Shown here: piece after piece, positions 29,017 to 35,924 of the stretch
Numbering within the stretch: the first letter of the stretch is position 1
Layout: each line of letters starts with the position of its first letter
Source: Chromobacterium alkanivorans
Lineage (GTDB): Bacteria > Pseudomonadota > Gammaproteobacteria > Burkholderiales > Chromobacteriaceae
Reading direction: 5' to 3'
NCBI RefSeq assembly: GCF_016937655.1
Contig: NZ_JAFHKL010000003.1
Location: 186,001 to 250,000 of the forward strand
Length of the DNA: 64,000 nt
Notes under the pieces: model-generated
What the model saw: the letters and a program-made list of their open reading frames with translations, nothing else
The model's database searches: none
What the model was told of the DNA's origin: nothing
Made by a program: the position numbers and the translations under genes

Positions 29017-29255
29017 GCGCGGCGCCCAATCACGCCGCGCAGGGTTTGGAAGCCCAGAAATTCGTAATCGCAGACTCCTTGTGTCGGCTTTGGCACAAGC
29101 ACGTCTGCTGCCACGCTGTGCCCATTCGGATAGGCCGTGGCAGGGAACTCCCTGCGAGTTACCGGTCTTTGATTACGAATCCCGGTCTTCCAACCTTGTC
29201 ACTGGCCTGTCCAAGTCTCGCCGGACAGGTTTCCAACGCTGACTTGGAGACCGCA
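29017..29255 (+). promoter_or_regulatory. Highly structured 5' leader of the amidase-like operon
   Basis: Several perfect inverted repeats are stacked before the first ATG: GCGCGGCG/CGCCGCGC (29017-29024 with 29033-29040), ATTCGTAATC/GATTACGAAT (29060-29069 with 29171-29180), and inside that CTTGTG/CACAAG (29078-29083 with 29094-29099) and TGCCACG/CGTGGCA (29109-29115 with 29136-29142). Then CCTGTCC/GGACAGG (29206-29212 with 29223-29229) competes with CCAAGTC/GACTTGG (29211-29217 with 29241-29247). The last arm overlaps the ribosome-binding site GGAGA. This looks like a cis-regulatory RNA with alternative pairings. The whole stretch is also open in the downstream frame, so a longer N-terminus cannot be ruled out. 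Confidence 0.5.
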
Positions 29256-29537
29256 ATGACTCCTGTTTCTCCCTCGACTTTCGCCAAACCGCCCCCGGCC
29301 ATTCGCCAGGAACAACTGCGCCTGCTGTCCCAAACCCTGGACGCTTGCGCGCTGGCCTTGAACTGCCTCAGCCAACTGCGTTCCACCTTGGCCGCGATCC
29401 ATACCCAAACCACGCCCCCCTCCCATCCGTATTTTCTGACCCGCCTCTCCATAGAAATCCTGGACCACTACGCCACCCAGTTGCAGCACATCAACGCCGC
29501 CGCCCAAAGCGAGCACGTGGCATGGGGGACGAGATGA
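29256..29537 (+). CDS. Small helical protein (DUF1484-like), first gene of amidase-like operon
   Basis: A 93-residue protein, mostly helical after a Pro-rich start. The stretch LLSQTLDACALALNCLSQL (residues ~26-44) and a second helix with DHYATQLQHINAA resemble the third protein of this operon, so the two are probably distant paralogues. The layout recalls the DUF1484 family, an assignment I hold loosely. GGAGA lies 5 nt before the ATG. The stop overlaps the start of the amidase-like gene (ATGA at 29534-29537). The function is unknown. Confidence 0.55.
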   Translation: MTPVSPSTFAKPPPAIRQEQLRLLSQTLDACALALNCLSQLRSTLAAIHTQTTPPSHPYFLTRLSIEILDHYATQLQHINAAAQSEHVAWGTR

Positions 29538-30877
29538 AACCAGACTTGATGCAGTTGCATAGGGAGTTGCTGCTGGGCAACATCAGCAGCGTGGCGCTGA
29601 CGAAACAGGCGCTCGACGCCATCGCCAGCCATCAGAAAGCTGGCGGCGCGGCCTTTACTCAGGTCAACGCCAAAACCGCCCTGGCCGCCGCCCGCCAGCT
29701 TGACGCCGCCAGGCTCTACCCCACCCCGCTGGCCGGCCTTCCCCTCACCATCAGCGATGGTTTCGACGTTCAAGGCCAAGTCACTCGCGCCGGCTCCGCG
29801 GCGCTGCAATCCAATCCGCCGGCCAGCCAGGACGCCGCCGTGGTATCGACGCTGCGCGCCGCCGGAGCGGTGCTGCTGGCGCGCGCCAATATGAGCGAGT
29901 TCTCTCACTCCGGCCTGGGCCTGAATCCGCACCACGGCACCCCGCTGAACCCCGGCGACCCGGCGCGGGTGGCGGGCGGCTCCAGTTCCGGCGCGGCGGT
30001 CAGCGTGGCCCTGGGCATGAGCGCGGCCGCGCTAGTGGCCGACAGCAGCGGCTCGGCGCGCATTCCCGCCGCCTTCTGCGGCCTGGTCGGCTTCAAGGCC
30101 ACGGCAACGCTGATGCCGCTGCAAGGCTGCCTGTCCTTGTCGCCGTCGCTGGACTCGGTCGGAATGCTGGCACATTCGACCTCCTGCTGCTCGGTCCTGA
30201 ACGCCGTGCTCACCGGGGGCTGGATGCCCGCCCATGTCCGCCGCGCTCAGCCCCCGGATCTGCAAAGACGCCGGCTCTATGTCACGGAGGACTATCTCGC
30301 GGAACAGCTTGACCCCGCGGTGGCCCAAGCGTTCGACACGGCGCTGACGCGCTTGTCCAAAGCCGGCGCCCGCATCGTTCGCTTCGACTTTCCCGAACTC
30401 AGGCGGATTTCCGACATGAATGCCCAGGGCGGACAAATCGCGGCCGAGGCCTGGCGCTGGTACCGCGCGCGGCTGGAAGGGGAAGACGGCGGCCGCTGCG
30501 ATCCGCGCATTGCCAAACTCATCCGGCAGGGCGCGAATCAGAGCGCTGTGGATTATCAAGACCTGCTTGAGCAACGCCGCATGCTGCAAGACGTGGCCGC
30601 GCACCGGCTCTCCATGGCCGACGCCTGGCTCATGCCCACCGTGCCGATCCTGCCGCCCACGCTGGCTCAGCTGGAAGACGATGACGCCTACACCCGCTTG
30701 AATCGCCTGGTTCAGCGCAATAGCGCCGTCGTCAATCTGCTGGACGGCTGCGCGCTCAGCCTGCCGCTGACCTCCCAGATCGGCCTAAGCGTCTGCGGCC
30801 TGCACGGCCGCGATACCCATATCCTGAAATTGGCGGCCGGCATTGAAGCCACGCTGGCGAAAGCGGAAGGAGAATGA
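29534..30877 (+). CDS. Amidase-signature protein lacking the catalytic lysine
   Basis: A 447-residue amidase-signature fold. The Gly/Ser-rich signature is good (GGSSSGAAVSVALGMSAAAL, then DSSGSARIPAAFCGLVGFK, ~140-180), including the nucleophile Ser position in SGSAR. In active amidases the segment after PLAGLP reads V-K-D-N; here it is PLAGLPLTISDGFDVQG, so the catalytic Lys is Ser. The classical Ser-Ser-Lys triad is therefore broken and hydrolysis is doubtful. The protein is also shortened in the middle. ATG 29534 overlaps the upstream stop and has GGGGGA 4-5 nt before it. A non-enzymatic or transfer role with its two small partners is possible. Confidence 0.8.
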   Translation: MKPDLMQLHRELLLGNISSVALTKQALDAIASHQKAGGAAFTQVNAKTALAAARQLDAARLYPTPLAGLPLTISDGFDVQGQVTRAGSAALQSNPPASQDAAVVSTLRAAGAVLLARANMSEFSHSGLGLNPHHGTPLNPGDPARVAGGSSSGAAVSVALGMSAAALVADSSGSARIPAAFCGLVGFKATATLMPLQGCLSLSPSLDSVGMLAHSTSCCSVLNAVLTGGWMPAHVRRAQPPDLQRRRLYVTEDYLAEQLDPAVAQAFDTALTRLSKAGARIVRFDFPELRRISDMNAQGGQIAAEAWRWYRARLEGEDGGRCDPRIAKLIRQGANQSAVDYQDLLEQRRMLQDVAAHRLSMADAWLMPTVPILPPTLAQLEDDDAYTRLNRLVQRNSAVVNLLDGCALSLPLTSQIGLSVCGLHGRDTHILKLAAGIEATLAKAEGE

Positions 30878-31191
30878 CCATGGACGGCCCAATGCCCGTG
30901 ATGGAGCAATTGAAGCAGCTGAATCAGGACTTGCTCGACGCCCAGCCGGATCAGACGGCGCTGTCCCACCTTGGCCGGCAACTGGCCCAGCAGTGCGCGG
31001 AGATGGATGCCTGTCTGCTACAGGGTTTGATGGAACTGCGCGCGGCCAACATCGGCCTGCAAGCCATCCTGACCCTGCTGCAACTCCACGATGAACCGGT
31101 GCTGGTCAGCAGCGATGAAGCGGTTGCGCTGCTGGAACCGATCCAGCAGCGCTTGAGCCTTGGCCTCAACCGTATCAACCAACTATTGTAG
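30874..31191 (+). CDS. Small helical protein (DUF1484-like), third gene of amidase-like operon
   Basis: A 105-residue helical protein. QQCAEMDACLLQGLMELRAA and the C-terminal EPIQQRLSLGLNRINQLL mirror the helices of the 93-residue protein upstream of the amidase-like gene (DAC...LxxL...IN pattern), suggesting duplication. The start overlaps the amidase-like stop (ATGA, 30874-30877), and AAGGAG lies just upstream. A Rho-independent terminator with a UUCG loop ends the operon 118 nt downstream. The function is unknown. Confidence 0.6.
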   Translation: MTMDGPMPVMEQLKQLNQDLLDAQPDQTALSHLGRQLAQQCAEMDACLLQGLMELRAANIGLQAILTLLQLHDEPVLVSSDEAVALLEPIQQRLSLGLNRINQLL

Positions 31192-31305
31192 TCGGCCCTA
31201 TCAGCCAGGGAGCGCCCCGACAATGGAGCCTATAGAGAGTAAAAGCAGGCATATTGCTGTATGAGCTTTTGCCTATAAGTCTTCATGAATTTTTAACAGC
31301 AATAT

Positions 31306-31573
31306 TTATGCCTCGGCTTCGGCTGGGGCATTTTTATGTGGGCTGCCGCAAGGCACTTGATTAGAAATTTCGCTTGCCACTGGCCGTAGCTCGGCCAGAA
31401 CGGACTTTGATCGCAGCGGTACAGCATGATCGCTTTCGACTAGGACTAGTAGCTTTACTTCATCTGCGGTTGGGACTACAAAAAAACTCTAGGCCCCCAA
31501 CCACATCACCAATGACCTCAACTCGCGCAGAAACCCTCGCCCGCTCGTCTATCTTGCGAGCTTTCAGCTTCAT
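31306..31573 (-). pseudogene. Frameshifted small gene (A7-run frameshift)
   Basis: From an ATG at 31573 the minus strand reads MKLKARKIDERARVSARVEV and on to ...VVGGLEFF, then hits a run of seven A/T bases (31480-31486 on plus). As written the frame ends at 31460. With one base fewer in the run the frame continues VVPTADEVKLLVLVESDHAV... to a stop at 31306-31308. The two parts read like one protein of about 88 residues, so a slipped homopolymer is the likely cause (mutation or sequencing error). The 3' end overlaps the plus-strand terminator hairpin. No family is recognised. It follows a 40-codon frame on the same strand. Confidence 0.35.
31309..31335 (+). terminator. Rho-independent terminator with UUCG tetraloop
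   Basis: TGCCTCGGC-ttcg-GCTGGGGCA forms a 9-bp stem with two G-U pairs, closed by the stable TTCG loop and followed by TTTTT (31331-31335). It ends the three-gene amidase-like operon. Confidence 0.8.
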
Positions 31574-31576
31574 CTT

Positions 31577-31699
31577 TTAGTCGCTTGATCCAAGCACGAG
31601 CCAATCCCTCAAGATCGAGTTTTTTCTGGGTTGATTACTACGATCATTGGATTTGTCGCCGATAGGCAAGTAATCTACATGGTCTGTACCTGTACTCAT
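31577..31699 (-). CDS. Possible 40-residue protein
   Basis: A short frame (MSTGTDHVDYLPIGDKSNDR...) with GAGAAGAG about 6 nt before the ATG. It is hydrophilic and not recognised. Its stop is 3 nt from the start of the frameshifted small gene on the same strand, which supports a two-gene transcript, but there is no homology evidence. Confidence 0.3.
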   Translation of the reverse strand: MSTGTDHVDYLPIGDKSNDRSNQPRKNSILRDWLVLGSSD

Positions 31700-31792
31700 C
31701 CGAAACTCTTCTCAACGGATTGAAAGCCATGGGTAACGTATTTCATACCAGTACAACAAAGTTCCGCTCACCCGTGATGGAGCGCCTATCCA

Positions 31793-32740
31793 ATGCATGA
31801 AGATAATGGCCAAAACAAAGTGATCATGCCAAAGTTAATCATCGATGAGAGCATACTCAAACGCATTGCAGCCAGCTTTACTGGTCAACCAATCACAATG
31901 GGGCCAGACGGAGAAATGCTAGCTCCTGGCATTGTTGACTTACTTGACACCGATCACACCATTTCTCGCTGGGTACCCAATGACGATCGAACTGGCATGT
32001 TAGTGCTTGCTGCCGAAGCATGTCGTGATGTTCTGTTTTACTCAGAACGCCTGATTGACTCCAAGACTAGACGGAGAGCCATGCGGGGAGTCACTGTGCC
32101 TGTTTGCAAACTCATGGACGTTACGGCTCTCCTTATATCTAGGATGAATGATAAAACATCCCGCGACGCCCGTGCTCAATGGCCAAATACAGATCAAAAA
32201 ACCTATCACGAGGTAGCCAAGCACTTAAAGAAAAAACGTCTTCAGGGTCCCGTTAGGTGGGTTCGCAACAAGATTGCTGCGCACCTTGATGCTGAGGCTT
32301 TTACGGCAGGCACCGACTACCTAAAGCTGGACGACATCCTGGGGGCTTTTGGAGATTGCGTGATATTGCTAACGTTGTCGATGAACTACCCATCAAGCTG
32401 GTTCAGCTGGATTCGTGCTCTCGGAACCTCGCCTGATGGTCAGCAGCACATCGTAGAAACGATGTTCGAATATCCAATATGTGTTCGCTGGATCACTGAC
32501 TTGGACGGCCACCCAATTGCTTTGAGTAAGGTTATATTGGCCGAAGATCCAAGGCATGGCCTTCAAGCTCAAATGTCGGAAGCCCTCAACGCATACAACG
32601 AATTGGTAAGAGTGACAGGCACACAACTTCCCCTCATTACCATGAAGCAGATGATCGATGCGGCAGGCTCAGGTCAGAATAACTCAACAACTAACATCTT
32701 CCTTGAAGGAATAAAAATATTTCAGTCTGCCAAAGGCTAA
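31793..32740 (+). CDS. Hypothetical protein of the accessory island
   Basis: A 315-residue cytoplasmic protein, not recognised. It has no signal peptide or membrane segment. The middle is basic (KHLKKKRLQGPVRWVRNKIAAH, quoted in part, ~145-165), and the C-terminal third contains RWITDLDGHPIALSKVILAED. Base composition is far lower in GC than the core genome and codon use differs, so it was probably acquired by transfer. The ATG at 31793 has no clear ribosome-binding site; an in-frame ATG at 31826 (MPKLIID) is an alternative. It ends 18 nt before a solo insertion-element end. Confidence 0.6.
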   Translation: MHEDNGQNKVIMPKLIIDESILKRIAASFTGQPITMGPDGEMLAPGIVDLLDTDHTISRWVPNDDRTGMLVLAAEACRDVLFYSERLIDSKTRRRAMRGVTVPVCKLMDVTALLISRMNDKTSRDARAQWPNTDQKTYHEVAKHLKKKRLQGPVRWVRNKIAAHLDAEAFTAGTDYLKLDDILGAFGDCVILLTLSMNYPSSWFSWIRALGTSPDGQQHIVETMFEYPICVRWITDLDGHPIALSKVILAEDPRHGLQAQMSEALNAYNELVRVTGTQLPLITMKQMIDAAGSGQNNSTTNIFLEGIKIFQSAKG

Positions 32741-32758
32741 CGCGTCCTAATCATTAGC

Positions 32759-32784
32759 TGTAGAAGTTCAGACTTGATCTGACA
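32759..32784. repeat. Solo copy of the 26-bp terminal repeat
   Basis: TGTAGAAGTTCAGACTTGAT followed by CTGACA is identical or nearly so to both ends of the 77-bp element at 28787-28863. It has no partner end on its right side within the gap. Confidence 0.65.
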
Positions 32785-32817
32785 CTCCCACCACTCCCCC
32801 TCACCCAACTTCCATTT

Positions 32818-33053
32818 TCAGTACATCAGGAAGGCCGCGCCCTCGCATCGGATGCGTGCGCCCTCGGCGTCAATGGTTTCCATGATATGTTCGGCGGCCT
32901 TGCCTTGCCCTCATCCGGCCCCACGTCGTAATAACCACTGTCCAGCAACTTCATGGGGATCACTGCCGCTGTCGATATCCTGCCTTGAGCATGAAACCTC
33001 TTCGTGGTTTCTCTATGTGCTTTACCGTGGAGCACTCCCTTCCAAGCCGCCAA
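32818..33053 (-). pseudogene. Gene remnant broken by a 5-bp tandem duplication
   Basis: Reading the minus strand, a frame runs through ...STAAVIPMKLLDSGYYDVG and PDEGK. At 32899-32908 (plus: CTTGC-CTTGC) a 5-bp duplication shifts the frame. The shifted frame continues AAEHIMETIDAEGARIRCEG and AAFLMY to a stop at 32818-32820. The joined sequence reads as one natural protein end, so this is a decayed gene. No family is recognised. It sits in the 475-nt gap before vgrG, next to a solo repeat end. The rest of the gap (33054-33215) holds nothing I can name. Confidence 0.45.
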
Positions 33054-33215
33054 CGTGCCGTACCTGTCCTTTAGAACTGGGCCTCTCCAAACCTTGATCT
33101 AGCTCGCTTGTACCGTCACAAGCCATCCAAATAGAATGTTTCCGCTCTCCATTGCGAACCAACATCATCAGACCACTTTGCATAAGTGGTTTTTCTTTGC
33201 GGACATTCTATTTCT

Positions 33216-35906
33216 ATGGATATCAGCCAGCTGCTTGCCAGTTTTTCCAGCGCCTTCACGCAAGACAATCGTCTGCTCACGCTGTCCCTCGGGGATGGCA
33301 GCATCGCGGCTGAAACCTTGTTGCCTCAGACTCTGGAAGGCGAGGAAGGCGTTTCAGAGAGCTATCGCTATCAATTGACCTGCCTGTCTCCCAATAGCTC
33401 CATCGAACTGAAATCTCTGCTGGGCGTGGCCGCAAAGATAGGTATTGCCGCTGCCTCCGGGGAAGAGCTTGTACGCTGCGGGGTGGTGTCGGAGGTGAAG
33501 CAGCTGGGGGCGGATGGCGGTTTCGCTCAGTACGGTTTGACGGTGGAAGCTCCTTTTTCGCTGCTGCGCTATCGGCGGACTTCACGCGTGTTCCAGGACT
33601 TGACCGTGCCGGACATCATTAAGCAGATTCTGGCGGAGCATCAGGCGAATAATGCTCAGTTCGCACGGGTTCAGACTTTGGACATTCAAGTGGGTCCGGC
33701 TTCGCCGCGCAGCTACTGCCTACAGTACCGCGAGAGCGACTATGACTTTATCGTGCGCTTGATGCATGAAGAGGGTTACGGCTGGCGGTTTGCCCATTCT
33801 GAGAAAGACAAGCTGCCGCAAGTACAGCTGATCCTGTTTGATGATCCGTTTGGGCTACCCGCCGCCAGCATGGAGCGCCTGCGCTTTCACCGTAGCGATG
33901 CGACGGAAGAAGAAGACGGCTTAACCGCGTGGGAATCTTCCCGACAAATCGTATCCGGCAATGTCGCTCTGGCGAGCTTCGATTACCAGCCTGTCACCAG
34001 CAATATGACGGGCGATGAAAGCCAAATCAATCAGGGGCAGAGCGGCAAGGCCTTACAGTCCAGCTTGCAGGATTACGCGCCGCAGACGCTTTACTATGCG
34101 AGCGATGCGGAGCAATTTGGGCATTACGCGCAGCTGCGGCAGCAGGCGCATGATTTACAGGCCAAGCAGTTCAGCGGCGGTGGCGCGGTCAGGGGGCTGC
34201 TGCCGGGCGAATGGTTCCGTCTGGACAACCATCCCAACCACGACGGGGACAGCAGCGAGCAACGTGAATTCGTGGTGACCAAACAGAACTTCATCGCTCA
34301 CAACAATCTTCCCCAAGGGCTGAAGCGGCTGCTTCAAACCGCCATCCCTTATCTATCCCAAAGCAAAGAACAAACTGAACCCGCGCCTTACCAAACCACC
34401 TTTACCGCTCAACGGCGCGGCATTCCGCTGACGCCGGCATACGCCTATACCCGGCATGCCAAGCCAACCAGTTTGGGCAGCCAGACCGCTACCGTGGTGG
34501 GACCAGCCGGCGAAGAGGTGCATACGGATCAGTTTGGACGCATCAAGGTGCAATTCCATTGGCAGCGTGCTGAAGAGCATCCCGGCATCGGCGCGGCGAT
34601 GGATGATAAGTCCTCTTGTTGGATTCGAGTGGTGATGCCCAGTGCCGGGGCCGCTTGGGGGCACCAGTTCATTCCCCGCATCGGTCAGGAAGTCTTGGTG
34701 GATTTTCTGGAAGGAGACATTGACCGCCCGGTGGTTGTTGGCGTGCTCTATAACGGCAGCCACGCCACCCCGGACTTTAGCGGCGCAGGGGCTTTGCCGG
34801 CGAACAAGACCCTCTCCGGCATCAAGTCCAAAGAGCATCAAGGCGGCGGCTACAACGAACTGCTGTTTGATGACACTCCCGGTGAAGTCCGCGCCAAGCT
34901 TTCCAGTGAGCCGGGCAAGACCCAGTTGAACCAGGGCTTTTTGACGCATCCCCGCAAAGACGGGAAAGCGGAGCCACGCGGAAACGGCTTCGAGTTGCGA
35001 ACGGATTTGTCAGGCGCGATCCGGGCCGCTCAAGGGGTTCTGGTCAGCGCCTATGGCCGTGAAGGCGCTCGCGGCAATCAACTGGACCGAGAAGAGTTGA
35101 TAGGCCAGTTGGAGATGGCGCTGTCCATTGCGAAGTCTCTCGCCAAGCAGGCGGAGGTGCATCATGCGGATGAGACCGACACCAAACCGCAAGAGCAACT
35201 GGCGCAAGACGTCAAACAATGGGAAGGTGGCAGCAATACCGCCAAGGAAGCCAAGAGTGGGCACAAAGCCATTCTGGCCCTCGGCGCACCGGAAGGCATT
35301 GCCATGGCCAGCGAATCGAACATCTCGATGGCAACGGGCAGCACGCACGACTTGATTGCCGCCAAGGATAGCAACCTGAGCATAGGCCAGCATCTGCGCA
35401 TGCGCGTGGGCCAGTCCCTGTCCATCTTCGTGATGCAGTTGGGCATGAAGCTCATCTCCGCCTCTGGCGCGATTCGCATCCAAGCGCAGGATGACGACAT
35501 TGAAATTATCGCCGCCAAGCGCTTACGTTTGGTGGGCTTGAAGGCTGTCAGCATTGAAGGGCCTCAGGTCAATATCACCGCGCAGAATGCCGGCGCGGAG
35601 TATGGGGGCGGGATCACCACGAAGACATCGGCCACGCATACCCAGCATGCCGCCAGCCATGTCATGACGGGGCCGGCCAGTGTCAGCCCGCAAAATGCTC
35701 TCCAATCCAGCAAGGCGGATCATGATCAGAAAGTACAATTGTTCTGGCAAGGCGGGGGCGAGCCGATTGGTAATCGCCAATATCGACTGAAGCTGGAGGA
35801 CGGTCGCGTCTTAAGCGGCAAGACGGATGCTTCTGGCTTTGCCCAGCATTTGAAGTCTGAACTTGGCTTTGCGCGTTACAAGCTGGAACTGCTGCCCGAA
35901 CAATAA
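33216..35906 (+). CDS. vgrG: Type VI secretion spike protein VgrG with DUF2345 and C-terminal extension
   Basis: An 896-residue VgrG. Residues ~1-480 are the gp27/gp5-like base (LTCLSPNSSIELKSLLG, YRESDYDFIVRLMHEEGYGW, both typical). The OB-fold region has DQFGRIKVQFHWQR and VLVDFLEGDIDRPVVVGVLYNG. Next come the LSGIKSKEHQGGGYNELLFDD junction and a DUF2345 beta-helix. The last ~60 residues (VQLFWQGGGEPIGNRQYRLKL, in part) form a transthyretin-like extension of the type that loads cargo. ATG 33216 matches the usual VgrG start. The lipase gene follows after 18 nt, so the extension is the likely docking site for that lipase. No T6SS structural genes lie in the window. Confidence 0.95.
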   Translation: MDISQLLASFSSAFTQDNRLLTLSLGDGSIAAETLLPQTLEGEEGVSESYRYQLTCLSPNSSIELKSLLGVAAKIGIAAASGEELVRCGVVSEVKQLGADGGFAQYGLTVEAPFSLLRYRRTSRVFQDLTVPDIIKQILAEHQANNAQFARVQTLDIQVGPASPRSYCLQYRESDYDFIVRLMHEEGYGWRFAHSEKDKLPQVQLILFDDPFGLPAASMERLRFHRSDATEEEDGLTAWESSRQIVSGNVALASFDYQPVTSNMTGDESQINQGQSGKALQSSLQDYAPQTLYYASDAEQFGHYAQLRQQAHDLQAKQFSGGGAVRGLLPGEWFRLDNHPNHDGDSSEQREFVVTKQNFIAHNNLPQGLKRLLQTAIPYLSQSKEQTEPAPYQTTFTAQRRGIPLTPAYAYTRHAKPTSLGSQTATVVGPAGEEVHTDQFGRIKVQFHWQRAEEHPGIGAAMDDKSSCWIRVVMPSAGAAWGHQFIPRIGQEVLVDFLEGDIDRPVVVGVLYNGSHATPDFSGAGALPANKTLSGIKSKEHQGGGYNELLFDDTPGEVRAKLSSEPGKTQLNQGFLTHPRKDGKAEPRGNGFELRTDLSGAIRAAQGVLVSAYGREGARGNQLDREELIGQLEMALSIAKSLAKQAEVHHADETDTKPQEQLAQDVKQWEGGSNTAKEAKSGHKAILALGAPEGIAMASESNISMATGSTHDLIAAKDSNLSIGQHLRMRVGQSLSIFVMQLGMKLISASGAIRIQAQDDDIEIIAAKRLRLVGLKAVSIEGPQVNITAQNAGAEYGGGITTKTSATHTQHAASHVMTGPASVSPQNALQSSKADHDQKVQLFWQGGGEPIGNRQYRLKLEDGRVLSGKTDASGFAQHLKSELGFARYKLELLPEQ

Positions 35907-35924
35907 ACGAGAGACCTGTTCATC

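Noticed and set aside
29010-29255. Upstream in-frame extension of the first amidase-module gene (TTG start)
   Set aside because: The stretch is dominated by nested inverted repeats, and the ATG at 29256 has a proper ribosome-binding site. I kept the possibility in the leader entry only.
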